Shown here piece after piece: positions 1 through 8,217 of a DNA stretch of 64,000 bases. Positions within the stretch are counted from its first letter, which is position 1. Each line of letters opens with the position of its first letter. This DNA comes from Anaerobacillus isosaccharinicus (GTDB lineage: Bacteria > Bacillota > Bacilli > Bacillales > Anaerobacillaceae). The stretch spans positions 4,144,164 through 4,208,163 of the forward strand of contig NZ_CP063356.1 of NCBI RefSeq assembly GCF_001866075.3. The letters are read 5' to 3'. A program made the translations under genes and the position numbers. Under the pieces are notes generated by a model. That model was not told the DNA's origin. It made no database searches and worked only from the letters and a program-made list of their open reading frames with translations.

Positions 1-1077
1 TGTAGCGATGTTGGCACCTGCCTTATTTACAACGGTATAGTTTGATGAAGAGATTTGCAATGCCTTATTTAAATTAAAGGTAGATGCTTCTCTTGTTGGT
101 ACAACCATCACTCGGTATTGGATGACATTCGTCTCTAGCTTCGGAACTGTAAACTCAACTTGGAGATCACGACCATCTCCAAAATCAGCGACGTCTTTTA
201 CTAGGAGGTTTGTTACTTTTAAGTCTGTTACTCCATTCGTTAACATGATTTGTGCAGACGGTGATGATATAGCACTTCCAAACCCTTGGTTACCAACTGA
301 CATCACAAAAACCTGATAGTTCACATCATTTTTAATCGCGTGTCCATCACTATCCTTCGCTGTAGCTACTAGAGTTCGAGTAAGGTTCGCTCCAGTTTTT
401 GCGATAGCTGTGTAATGGTTATTATCCTTAGCATTGCTTAATTCAAATGCTTTTGCTTTCTCAGACTTAACAACAAATGCTCTGTATTCTGCTAGATTTT
501 TTTCATCAGCAAGCTTTGAGAAATTTACCTGCAAGTCGCGACCATTACCGTAATTACTTACATCTGCAACTTTTACGTCTTGGACAGCTCCTACACTTTC
601 TAATTCGCTACTTAATGTGATATCCTTCTTAGCCTTTGATAGTACATTTCCTTTTGTTTTTGATTTTTCTTTAACAGATAAAACAAACACTGTATAAGAG
701 ATATCATTTTTAATCAATGATCCATCCGTATCTTTGGAGTTCGATTCCAAAGTAGTTTTAATGTTCTTTCCTTTCGGTGCAACCATGTAATTGGCATTTT
801 TGTTGGCAGTTTCTAAATCAAACTCCCCTTCTTTTGAAGATTTCACGACAAAAATTCGATAGTGATCAAATTTAGATTTGTCCCTTGCTACATTGAAATG
901 AACCTCTAAGTCCCTTCCATCTCCGTTGTCGCCTACGTCCTTCACATTAATGTTATTAATCGTATCTGTCCTGCCTTTTCCCTTATCATCATTCTTAGCA
1001 AATGAGTGTACTGGCGGGAAGATAAACAAAAACACCAAACATAATAAAAATAACTTTTTCCAATATTTAATAGACAT
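1..1077 (-). CDS. Secreted repeat protein, C-terminal part outside window
   Basis: The reading frame is open from the ATG at 1077 to the window edge (359 codons) and has no stop, so the gene is partial. A GAGGAGG ribosome site precedes the start. Residues 1-27 form a signal peptide (KK, then a hydrophobic stretch, then SFA). The rest shows three repeats of about 124 residues, starting near residues 46, 170 and 293. Each opens with a D-x-x-D/N-x-G-x-G-R-D-L-x-V-x-F motif, followed by a Y-R-x-F/M-V-V segment and a later Y-x-V-F-V-x-S strand. This looks like a tandem beta-sandwich surface or matrix protein. I do not recognise a named family, and the function is unknown. Confidence is high that the gene is real and secreted. 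Confidence 0.85.
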   Translation of the reverse strand, partial: MSIKYWKKLFLLCLVFLFIFPPVHSFAKNDDKGKGRTDTINNINVKDVGDNGDGRDLEVHFNVARDKSKFDHYRIFVVKSSKEGEFDLETANKNANYMVAPKGKNIKTTLESNSKDTDGSLIKNDISYTVFVLSVKEKSKTKGNVLSKAKKDITLSSELESVGAVQDVKVADVSNYGNGRDLQVNFSKLADEKNLAEYRAFVVKSEKAKAFELSNAKDNNHYTAIAKTGANLTRTLVATAKDSDGHAIKNDVNYQVFVMSVGNQGFGSAISSPSAQIMLTNGVTDLKVTNLLVKDVADFGDGRDLQVEFTVPKLETNVIQYRVMVVPTREASTFNLNKALQISSSNYTVVNKAGANIAT

Positions 1078-1280
1078 ATATACTCCTCCTCAAATTAGTG
1101 AAAGGAAACAATTCACCCTTTGGATAATATGTATTCCTTTGACTAGTTAGACGACCGTAAAATGAAATCGTTACAAATTATCACCAAAATAAGAATAAAT
1201 TACCAATTAAATGGATTAGCTAAATGTTTTTTACTACCTTTCGTATTATACGGGATAAGGTACTAATCCCTATGTTAGGT

Positions 1281-1311
1281 ATCTATCTAATTAGATTGGT
1301 ATTAGATAGAT
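1281..1311. repeat. 11-bp perfect inverted repeat
   Basis: ATCTATCTAAT at 1281-1291 and its exact reverse complement at 1301-1311 flank a 9-base loop. No T-run adjoins it, so it may be an operator upstream of the secreted repeat protein (start 1077) rather than a terminator. Function is not established. Confidence 0.5.
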
Positions 1312-1353
1312 GCTCGATGTGATGGGAACCTTAATTCTTTTACATCAACAAAC

Positions 1354-1387
1354 AAAAAAACTCAGAAGCTATGTTCTGCCTCTGAGT
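1354..1387 (-). terminator. Rho-independent terminator of serA
   Basis: On the minus strand a stem (CTCAGAGGC pairing with GCTTCTGAG) is followed by seven T residues. It lies about 40 bases after the serA stop. Confidence 0.8.
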
Positions 1388-1428
1388 TTCATAAAACCGA
1401 TTCATGCTTTTATCGTTAAGTTGTTATC

Positions 1429-2628
1429 TTAAATCAATCTAATCCCAACAATTCCATTAATCTGATTGATTTGAGCTTCAATCCCTGGAATAATATCATT
1501 GTTAACTTCATTATCAATATCAATCATTGTATAAGCATATTCTCCACGGCTACGATTGATCATATCCGCAATGTTCAAGTGATAGTTAGAGATTGCAGAT
1601 GTAATTTGCCCCACCATATTAGGTACATTTTTATGGAAGACCGCAACACGAGTTTTTCCTGTATAAGGTAGAGATACATTAGGGAAATTCACAGAGTTCT
1701 TAATGTTTCCAGTCTCAAGATACTCTTTCAACTGGCGAGCAGCCATAATTGCACAGTTTTCTTCTGACTCTCCAGTAGAAGCACCTAGATGAGGGATAGG
1801 CACCACATTTTTCATTTTTAGAACATTCTCATTCGGAAAGTCTGTAATGTACTTTCCAACTTTTCCAGTTTCCAATGCAACTGCCATATCAGCTTCATTT
1901 ACTAGTCCATCACGAGAAAAGTTTAATATGTGAACGTCAGGCTTCATTAAGCTAAATGTCGCTTCATTAAACATTCCTTTCGTATCATTTGTAAGTGGAA
2001 CGTGTACCGTAATAAAGTCAGAATTTGCAAATAGCTGTTCAATCGTCATTGCACGATGAACATTTCGAGACAAGTTCCAAGCTGTATCAACAGAAATGAA
2101 TGGATCAAATCCAATCACTTCCATGTCTAGATTAAGTGCATCGTTAGCTACAAGTGCACCAATTGCGCCAAGTCCAATTACCCCAAGAGTTTTTCCTTTG
2201 ATTTCTTTTCCGACAAACTGTTTTTTTCCTGCTTCAACAAGCTTCGGAATTTGGTCTCCTTCTCCATCTAATGTTCGTGCCCAAGCAACACCAGCAAAAA
2301 GGTTACGAGACGCGGCAATTAATGTCGTAAGTACAAGCTCTTTTACTGCATTCGCATTGGCTCCAGGAGTATTAAAAACGACAATACCTTTTTCTGTACA
2401 TTTTTCAACGGGGATATTGTTAACTCCAGCCCCTGCACGTGCAATTGCTTTCAACGGTGTGTCTAGCTCTAGTGCTTGCATGTTAAAACTCCGAACTAGA
2501 ATTGCATCCGCTTTATTGCTCTCATTGTCGATCGTATAATGGTCCTTATTAAATACATTTAACCCTCTTTCTGCAATATTATTTAATGTTTTAATTGTAA
2601 GGACTTTGTTTAATGTTACAGTGCTCAT
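1429..2628 (-). CDS. serA: D-3-phosphoglycerate dehydrogenase
   Basis: This 399-residue cytosolic enzyme catalyses the first step of serine synthesis, NAD-dependent oxidation of 3-phosphoglycerate. Residues 151-157 (IGLGAIG) are the NAD-binding loop, FSRDGL near 237-242 carries the conserved Arg, and PHLGAST places the catalytic His at 280. A C-terminal ACT domain from about residue 328 (RVAVFHKNVPNMVGQ) probably senses serine. It is the short form, without the extra domain of the roughly 525-residue B. subtilis type. It is monocistronic here, with a terminator after it and a ZTP-type riboswitch plus terminator before it, so expression is probably tied to folate/one-carbon status. Confidence 0.95.
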   Translation of the reverse strand: MSTVTLNKVLTIKTLNNIAERGLNVFNKDHYTIDNESNKADAILVRSFNMQALELDTPLKAIARAGAGVNNIPVEKCTEKGIVVFNTPGANANAVKELVLTTLIAASRNLFAGVAWARTLDGEGDQIPKLVEAGKKQFVGKEIKGKTLGVIGLGAIGALVANDALNLDMEVIGFDPFISVDTAWNLSRNVHRAMTIEQLFANSDFITVHVPLTNDTKGMFNEATFSLMKPDVHILNFSRDGLVNEADMAVALETGKVGKYITDFPNENVLKMKNVVPIPHLGASTGESEENCAIMAARQLKEYLETGNIKNSVNFPNVSLPYTGKTRVAVFHKNVPNMVGQITSAISNYHLNIADMINRSRGEYAYTMIDIDNEVNNDIIPGIEAQINQINGIVGIRLI

Positions 2629-2733
2629 ATCTTTTACCTCTTTCTTTTTTTAGTTTTTAAAAAGTGAAATATTCGGATAATAAAATGTTGTTTCGTTGAG
2701 CTGGATCAAATCAGTGTACCTATCGCCTCCTAG

Positions 2734-2770
2734 AAAACATAAAGAGGCAAGGAGAACTTTCCTTACCTCT
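2734..2770 (-). terminator. Attenuator terminator in the serA leader
   Basis: The minus-strand hairpin AGAGGTAAGGA / TCCTTGCCTCT is followed by TTATGTTTT. It starts right at the CTGGGC end of the riboswitch aptamer, as expected for a transcription-terminating expression platform upstream of serA. Confidence 0.8.
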
Positions 2771-2842
2771 GCCCAGGCGAACGGCATTCGTCATTATGTG
2801 CTCCCTCACGGTGATCCGCGTTTCGCCAGTTACACATAATCG
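2769..2842 (-). promoter_or_regulatory. ZTP (pfl) riboswitch upstream of serA
   Basis: Read on the minus strand, the aptamer has the P1 arm ATTATGTG (near 2840), the conserved AACTGGCG, a short P2 hairpin, GGGAGCACATAAT closing P1, then a linker and the hallmark CCGTTCGCCTGGGC at the 3' end. These are the invariant blocks of the pfl motif, which binds ZTP/AICAR. A terminator follows directly and serA starts about 140 bases downstream. Known ZTP switches turn on purine and one-carbon genes; serine is the main one-carbon donor, so serA is a sensible target. The motif identity is from memory of the consensus, not a covariance search. Confidence 0.85.
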
Positions 2843-3167
2843 ATTAATTTCATTTATAGTAACAAATTCTCACTCAGCATTCAAGAGTTATTTTTCAGAA
2901 AAAAGAAACTATTTATTTTTTTGAGATTATTCCCTTTATCATTAATTCAATTTTTCTGAGGTCCTTAGACTAATTCTCTAGCAAGCCATCATTTCTAAGG
3001 CAAAAAGGACGTTACTTAAAAAGTTATATTAAACTAAGTTGGATGCACACCCTGTTGTTCCTTATATATTCTGCGATCTCTAAAAGTGTCAATTAAACCT
3101 TTTCAAATGTTTAGTTTGTAGCTACCTTTGGCCATACTTGAAGTAAACATGTAAGGAGGTCTCTAAC
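2843..3167. other. Intergenic region, divergent promoters
   Basis: No convincing gene is visible. The segment must hold the promoter of serA (minus strand) and the promoter of the plus-strand small gene/mrp pair, whose perfect AAGGAGGT ribosome site is at 3153-3160. Confidence 0.6.
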
Positions 3168-3542
3168 CTGTTATCAACGACTATTTCATATCCAGCCAGT
3201 ATCAATGACACAAGCTTTGATTTAGAGAATTTAGAAAAAGTGAGTCCAACTCATTACCGAATTTATCTATCAATTGCCGACAAAGCAATCGGCGATTTGT
3301 ATCTTTCTGAAGGGAAAATGACTGTTCAATATTCAGGAGAACTAGCACTTTCAGAATATATAACAATTCACGAAATCATTAATCATCTCCAGAAAATAGT
3401 TAATGGAGAAATCGATGATTCAAATAGCTTTCTTGGTTATTTACCCGACGGCGAATCTGTTTATATCACGAAGAATTGGGACAAGTGGGTAAACTATATT
3501 TATAGTTCAATGAAAAATTGCAAAAATGATGCTTCAATTTAA
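3168..3542 (+). CDS. Small conserved hypothetical, probable CTG start
   Basis: The frame is open well upstream of the first GTG at 3240, which has no ribosome site. An ideal AAGGAGGT (3153-3160) lies 7 bases before an in-frame CTG at 3168, and no ATG, GTG or TTG fits that site. I therefore place the start at CTG, giving 124 residues. The protein is hydrophilic with no membrane segment; its C-terminal half contains NHLQKIVNGEIDD and a DGESVYITKNWDKWVNYIY stretch. I do not recognise the family. It ends 24 bases before the Mrp-like ATPase and is probably co-transcribed with it. Confidence 0.65.
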   Translation: MLSTTISYPASINDTSFDLENLEKVSPTHYRIYLSIADKAIGDLYLSEGKMTVQYSGELALSEYITIHEIINHLQKIVNGEIDDSNSFLGYLPDGESVYITKNWDKWVNYIYSSMKNCKNDASI

Positions 3543-3566
3543 TATGTTTAATGACCTAGGAGGTTA

Positions 3567-4340
3567 ATGATGTTATCAGGAGAAATAATTTCTGTCATTT
3601 CTGGAAAAGGTGGAGTAGGTAAATCTACAGTTTCTGCTAATCTTGCTGTATCTCTAGCAAGGCAAGGGCACTCTGTAGCACTTATTGATTTTGACATCTA
3701 TGGTAGTAGCATACCAAAAATGATGAATATCGGCTTTGGACCGAAATCAATAAACAATAAAATTGTTCCTGTTGAATCACATGGTGTAACCATCATGTCA
3801 ATGGGATTTATAGTGAAAAACAACGATCCTGTCGTATGGCGTGGTCCGATGCTTGGTAAAGTCGTTGAACAGTTTATAAATGATGTAATTTGGGGAAAGC
3901 TCGACTACGTAGTTATTGATATGCCTCCTGGGACTGGAGATGTTGCGATGGATGTAAATCGTCTCATTCCTAGTTCTTATCAAATACTAGTGACGACGCC
4001 ACATCCAACAGCTTCTCATGTCGCAGAAAGAGCTGGGAAGATGGCCACTAATAATAACCATGACATCCTTGGTGTCGTTGAAAATATGTCATATTTTCAG
4101 CCACCAGAAGATGATACAAAATATTATATTTTCGGAAAAGGTGGGTCCGAACATCTTGCTCTAGCTTTAGAAACCGAGGTGATCGCAAAGCTACCGATTA
4201 TTGCTCCTAAGGAGGGGGATTTTGAACCTTCTATTTATCGTAAAGGTACTCTCCTATTCGATAAATACAATGAACTTGCCGAAAAAGTTGTAGATCTGAT
4301 TCGAAATAAAAACAGCCGTTCAGTTCAAAAGCCTGTATAA
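3567..4340 (+). CDS. mrp: Mrp/NBP35-family P-loop ATPase
   Basis: This 257-residue protein has the deviant Walker A motif GKGGVGKST at residues 13-21, a D-x-D-x-Y-G-S-S block and the Walker B-like VVIDMPPGTGD, all diagnostic of the Mrp/ApbC/NBP35 family that carries Fe-S clusters to target proteins. It lacks the N-terminal DUF59 domain of longer Mrp proteins, and the usual C-terminal CxxC is absent (the matching region reads MSYFQPPEDD), so Fe-S transfer is less certain. The start is ATG 3567 or 3570 after AGGAGG. It is probably in one operon with the preceding small gene. Confidence 0.85.
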   Translation: MMLSGEIISVISGKGGVGKSTVSANLAVSLARQGHSVALIDFDIYGSSIPKMMNIGFGPKSINNKIVPVESHGVTIMSMGFIVKNNDPVVWRGPMLGKVVEQFINDVIWGKLDYVVIDMPPGTGDVAMDVNRLIPSSYQILVTTPHPTASHVAERAGKMATNNNHDILGVVENMSYFQPPEDDTKYYIFGKGGSEHLALALETEVIAKLPIIAPKEGDFEPSIYRKGTLLFDKYNELAEKVVDLIRNKNSRSVQKPV

Positions 4341-4374
4341 GTATTTTCTTACAAGAGTTTTGCCAAAGTAATAT

Positions 4375-4403
4375 GAGGTTGGAGCTATTTATTCTCCAAC
4401 CTC
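4375..4403. terminator. Hairpin between convergent genes
   Basis: A perfect 10-bp stem (GAGGTTGGAG / CTCCAACCTC) lies between the convergent mrp and truncated-globin genes. The flanking T-run is weak on both sides, so it may serve both strands. Confidence 0.6.
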
Positions 4404-4424
4404 ATTTCACTCTTCTATATTGAG

Positions 4425-4772
4425 TTACTCTCCTAACACCATGTCTTTGTAACCCATTAACATCTCAATCGCTTTGTTTTTTTTCTCTTCACTATACCCA
4501 TGACTATTTAGTGTTTGCACAAAATGATTAATCATCGCATCAAAGTGATGATCATCAATCGAAATATGTTTATGAGCATGCTGGATTTGTTCATTCGTGT
4601 AATTTCTTTCACCGAAGACATGGGAATGAAATGTTTTCGGATGATGTTGAATCTGTTCGTGAGCAAACGTTTGTAACAGTTCCTGTAAGCTACTGTCTCC
4701 TTCAACGCTACTAAAGAAATCTTTTATTAAATCTTCATAATGGTCTTCGTTATTTGTACTCAAGTGTTTCAC
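4425..4772 (-). CDS. Truncated (group I-like) haemoglobin
   Basis: The 115-residue protein matches the trHb core: YEDLIKDFFSSV early on, GERNYTNEQIQHAHKHISI and DDHHFDAMINHF. H67 occupies the proximal haem-ligand position, ten residues before the conserved Phe of the HF pair. The N-terminal GG region and helix A are shortened. It is the last gene of the molybdopterin/Rieske operon, 7 bases after the small membrane gene. Truncated globins bind O2 or NO; beside a nitrate-reductase-like complex, NO scavenging is a natural but unproven role. Confidence 0.7.
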   Translation of the reverse strand: MKHLSTNNEDHYEDLIKDFFSSVEGDSSLQELLQTFAHEQIQHHPKTFHSHVFGERNYTNEQIQHAHKHISIDDHHFDAMINHFVQTLNSHGYSEEKKNKAIEMLMGYKDMVLGE

Positions 4773-4779
4773 TCCTCTA

Positions 4780-4983
4780 TTATTGATCCATTACCCGATC
4801 TACTCTTCTAAAGAAAATGTAGGAAATTATCGTGGTGACAAACATAAATCCTAATGCTATAACATAATAATAAAGTGTTTCAAAATGGCCAGCTAAAAAT
4901 TCCTCAACCATATATTGAACTAAAATAATTTGAACCGCGATTAAACTTATAAAGATCCACCATGCCATCCTCATTTCATTCAC
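4780..4983 (-). CDS. Small two-helix membrane protein
   Basis: This 67-residue protein has two hydrophobic helices (about residues 8-25 and 38-59) joined by an acidic loop, and a basic C-terminus. It lies 6 bases after the Rieske gene and just before the globin gene, so it is probably an accessory or anchor subunit of the redox complex. No family is recognised. The start could also be ATG 4974 (MRMAWW). Confidence 0.7.
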   Translation of the reverse strand: MNEMRMAWWIFISLIAVQIILVQYMVEEFLAGHFETLYYYVIALGFMFVTTIISYIFFRRVDRVMDQ

Positions 4984-4989
4984 TACCTC

Positions 4990-5493
4990 CTAATGTTGAG
5001 CTTGAGTAATACTAACAGCATAGATGCCATTATCTTTAAATGCCAAATTAATTGTAGGTAATGCACGCTGTGGTGGTCCTGCTAGAACAGATCCATCTTC
5101 AACATCGAAGAACCCATGATGGCATGGACATACAAGTTTCCAATCTTCTTTTTCCCAATAAACAGGGCACATTAAATGCGTACACTTTATGTTATAGGCG
5201 CGGTACTCAGTTTCTGAAATGCGGATCAGTAGTGCAGGGTCGTGTTCTTTTGGATAACTAAAGGCCACACTGTCTCCTACAGCTAAGTCTCCTTGGGCTG
5301 CAATTAACGTCTCGAATTCATTGCTTTCTTTTTCGATTTTTTTCGATAAAACAACCAAAGGTGTTGAGCTTAAAAAGAAAATGCCCATTAATGATAAGGC
5401 AGAGGCGACAAAGCCCCTTCTATTTAAATCTAACTCTTTATCCCTTCTAATGTTAAAAGTAAGTGAACGAAGAAATTTTTCGATTTTCCTCAT
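4990..5493 (-). CDS. Rieske 2Fe-2S protein, Tat-anchored
   Basis: At 167 residues, it has an N-terminal NRRGFVASALSLMGIFFL (24-41), a twin-arginine signal-anchor for export of the folded protein. The Rieske ligands are C104-T-H106 and C122-P-C124-H125; C109 and C124 can form the disulfide of high-potential Rieske proteins. It should sit on the outer face of the membrane and pass electrons within the complex. It overlaps the upstream ferredoxin gene by 4 bases (ATGA), which implies translational coupling. Confidence 0.88.
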   Translation of the reverse strand: MRKIEKFLRSLTFNIRRDKELDLNRRGFVASALSLMGIFFLSSTPLVVLSKKIEKESNEFETLIAAQGDLAVGDSVAFSYPKEHDPALLIRISETEYRAYNIKCTHLMCPVYWEKEDWKLVCPCHHGFFDVEDGSVLAGPPQRALPTINLAFKDNGIYAVSITQAQH

Positions 5494-6059
5494 GATTGTA
5501 CCCCTTCACCATCATAAAATCCAAAACTATTCCTTTTTGTATCAGGTAAACCAATGACTGTTCTTGTTTCAATAGTCGTGCCGCCGAAGTCCCATTGGTA
5601 TTGCACTTCTTTAGGTGAATGATTTTTTAAATCGTCTTCTTCAAGAAACATAATGGTATCCGTAGGACAAACACTTGCACACATTGGTGGTGTCCCTTTT
5701 GAGGTCCGGTCATAGCACATATCGCATTTATACATCATTTTCTTCACATCATCGACTCTTGGTATTCCAAATGGACAAGCATAAGTACAGTTTTTACAAC
5801 CAATACATTTTTCCAGAGAAGCAGAAAGAACAATCCCATCAGAAGTAACTGAAATGGCCTGCACCGGACAACTCTCTGCACAAGCTGGTGTAACACAGTG
5901 CATACAAGGAGTTGGCGAGGTTGCCACTGTTTCTCCAGGACTTAACTCATCAACAAACATTCTCGACATGTGGTCATGTCCACTACATTCTTCACATCCG
6001 ATAATACACGCCCTACACCCTATACATCGTTCGTAGTCGATATATAAGACTTTACCCAT
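5490..6059 (-). CDS. Four-cluster 4Fe-4S ferredoxin subunit (DmsB/NrfC type)
   Basis: At 189 residues, it has four Cys groups (CIGCRACIIGC, CMHCVTPACAESC, CIGCKNCTYAC, CDMCYDR with MCASVC), as in the electron-transfer subunits of molybdopterin oxidoreductases. It lacks a Tat signal and so is cytoplasmic. Its start overlaps the end of the catalytic gene by 8 bases and its end overlaps the Rieske gene by 4, so the three are translationally coupled. Confidence 0.92.
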   Translation of the reverse strand: MGKVLYIDYERCIGCRACIIGCEECSGHDHMSRMFVDELSPGETVATSPTPCMHCVTPACAESCPVQAISVTSDGIVLSASLEKCIGCKNCTYACPFGIPRVDDVKKMMYKCDMCYDRTSKGTPPMCASVCPTDTIMFLEEDDLKNHSPKEVQYQWDFGGTTIETRTVIGLPDTKRNSFGFYDGEGVQS

Positions 6060-8214
6060 GTTTTACACCTACAATCTCAGCTTTTTTTTCAATTTTAACA
6101 GCACAAACCTTAAACTCTGGTATTTTGGAGTTTGGTTCTAAGGCTGGATTTGTTAAATGGTTGATCGCTAGCGTTTTTCCCCAATGGTATGGTACAAACA
6201 CCATGTCTTCTCTAATAATCTTTGTAATCTTTGCGACAACTTCAATACTCCCCCTCGCACTTGAAAGTTTGACCATTTCACCATTTCCGATGTTATACTT
6301 TTTAGCTAAATTTGGATGCATTTCAACATATGGGTCAGGACAAAAATTAAGAAGTGACTCAATTCTTCGCGTTTGATTTCCACTTAAATAATGGTAGACG
6401 ACACGGCCCGTCGATAAAAAGATCGGATACTCTTCACTAATTTTTTCATTTGGACCTTTATGTTCAAAAGCTAAAATTCTTGCTTTTCCATCAGGGAAGT
6501 TGAACTTTAAGTCTTCAAACAATCTAGGCATTCCCTCGGACTCCTCAGTTGGACAAGGCCAAAATACACCTTGCATATTATCCAACTTCTCATAAGTAAT
6601 CCCATAATAATCAGCTATGCCACCCTTACTAGCTACTCTGAGCTCATTAAAAATATCTTCAGGCTTATCGTACTTAAAGTACTTGCCTCTTCCAAGTCGT
6701 TCGGCTAGGTCGCAAATAATTTCCCAATCCCGTCTTGATTCTCCAGGTGTTCGATCAATCCCTCGAAGCCTTAGCACTCGTCCTTCAACATTCGTAGTTG
6801 TTCCATCATCCTCAACCCAAACCGTTGACGGTAGGACAACATCGGCTAACTCGCAAGATTCTGATAAAAACATATCAATGGCAACAAAGAAATCTAAACT
6901 TTTTAAGTAATCACCTACATGTGCAACAGATGGAGATGAAACAATTGGGTTACTACAAGCTAATATTAATAACTTTATTTCACTACCAAGGGCTTGCAGC
7001 ATTTCAAACGCTGATAAGCCAGGGCCTGGAATTTCTGATTCATCTACACCCCAAACACCTGCAATGTACTCTCTGGCCTTTGGATCAGTTATCTTTCGAA
7101 ATCCTGGAAGTTGATCTGTTTTTTGCCCGTGTTCCCTTCCACCTTGTCCGTTTCCTTGACCAGTAAAGGTAGCAAATCCTGAACCTTTCCTTCCAATTTT
7201 TCCAGTTACTAAGCAAAGGTTTACATAAGTTGAAACTGCATCTGTCCCAGTCGCGTGTTGTTCTACACCACGAGCAAACATCGCCATTCCATTTTTTGAT
7301 TGTCCAAAAATTCTTGCTGCACTAACAATCTTCTCAGCAGAAACACCAGTAATCTCTGAGACGTATTCAGGTGTATATTTCTTAACCAACTCCTTCAGCT
7401 TTTCAAAGCCTGTCGTATGCTTATTAATAAAGTCATAGTCAACTAAATCCTCTTCAATCATCACATGAAGAAGTCCATTGGCTAATGCAACATCTGTGCC
7501 AGGACGGATATCTAAATGAATATCAGCCACTAATGCCGTCTTTGTTTGTCTAGGGTCAATAACAATTAGTTTCGCACCATTGTCCCTGGCGCCCCAAATA
7601 TAAGGCATTGATAATGGATGACACTCTGCCGTGTTTGAGCCGGCTAAAAGTAACACATCAGCTGACTTAATATCCGACCAAGGGTTCGTTGAGCCCCGAT
7701 CTATTCCTACACTTTGGTTAAATCCAAATGAAGCTGAGGACATACAGTAACGTCCGTTGTAATCAATGTTCTTCGTGCCAAGACCAATCCGGGCAAACTT
7801 ACCCATCAAATAACATTTTTCATTGGTCATTGATGATCCACTATATACCCCAACAGCGTCTTTCCCATATTGTGCTTGAACTTCTTGAATTTTTGAGACA
7901 ATTAATTCCATAGCTTCATCCCATGAAGCCTTTACAAGCTCACCATTTTTTCGAATTAATGGAGAAAGTAGTCTTTCGCCGTGCTCTGCTTGTCGATAAG
8001 CTGCCACACCTTTTGGACAAAGTCTTCCACCATTCATAGGAAAATCATAACGTGGTTCTACCCCTATGACTTCTTTTGTTTCAGTTTTCACACGAATATT
8101 CATCCCGCATTGCATCCCACAAAAACAACAATGGGTGGAAATTAAGTCTTCACCATCTCGTTCAATCGCATGATAATCACGTTGGGAATATTCCCTATTT
8201 TGAGCGTGCCCCAT
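6052..8214 (-). CDS. Molybdopterin oxidoreductase, NasC/NarB-like catalytic subunit
   Basis: The 720-residue protein has an N-terminal 4Fe-4S site (C29, C32, C36, C66), the molybdopterin domains and a C-terminal dinucleotide-binding domain starting near EEYPIFLSTGRVVYHY. The Mo ligand is probably C157 in NGRYCMSSAS, the arrangement of assimilatory (Nas/NarB) nitrate reductases; formate dehydrogenases usually have Sec or Cys in a different context. There is no Tat signal, so it acts in the cytoplasm. Membrane, ferredoxin and Rieske partners suggest a quinone-linked complex. Nitrate is the best guess for substrate; formate dehydrogenase-like activity cannot be excluded from sequence alone. Confidence 0.85.
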   Translation of the reverse strand: MGHAQNREYSQRDYHAIERDGEDLISTHCCFCGMQCGMNIRVKTETKEVIGVEPRYDFPMNGGRLCPKGVAAYRQAEHGERLLSPLIRKNGELVKASWDEAMELIVSKIQEVQAQYGKDAVGVYSGSSMTNEKCYLMGKFARIGLGTKNIDYNGRYCMSSASFGFNQSVGIDRGSTNPWSDIKSADVLLLAGSNTAECHPLSMPYIWGARDNGAKLIVIDPRQTKTALVADIHLDIRPGTDVALANGLLHVMIEEDLVDYDFINKHTTGFEKLKELVKKYTPEYVSEITGVSAEKIVSAARIFGQSKNGMAMFARGVEQHATGTDAVSTYVNLCLVTGKIGRKGSGFATFTGQGNGQGGREHGQKTDQLPGFRKITDPKAREYIAGVWGVDESEIPGPGLSAFEMLQALGSEIKLLILACSNPIVSSPSVAHVGDYLKSLDFFVAIDMFLSESCELADVVLPSTVWVEDDGTTTNVEGRVLRLRGIDRTPGESRRDWEIICDLAERLGRGKYFKYDKPEDIFNELRVASKGGIADYYGITYEKLDNMQGVFWPCPTEESEGMPRLFEDLKFNFPDGKARILAFEHKGPNEKISEEYPIFLSTGRVVYHYLSGNQTRRIESLLNFCPDPYVEMHPNLAKKYNIGNGEMVKLSSARGSIEVVAKITKIIREDMVFVPYHWGKTLAINHLTNPALEPNSKIPEFKVCAVKIEKKAEIVGVKHG

Positions 8215-8217
8215 AAA

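Larger units (their letters stand above)
1078..1428. other. Intergenic region between secreted protein and serA
   Basis: I see no gene here. The segment holds the ribosome site and presumed promoter of the secreted repeat protein, an 11-bp inverted repeat at 1281-1311 and the serA terminator at 1354-1387. Confidence 0.7.

Noticed and set aside
5061-5557. Plus-strand open frames opposite the Rieske gene
   Set aside because: They lack ribosome sites and lie entirely opposite a gene with clear Rieske motifs; they are antisense shadows.
6052-8214. Formate dehydrogenase as the name of the molybdopterin subunit
   Set aside because: The Mo-ligand context RYCMSSA is that of NasC/NarB nitrate reductases and no formate-specific partner or accessory genes are nearby; kept as a fallback only.
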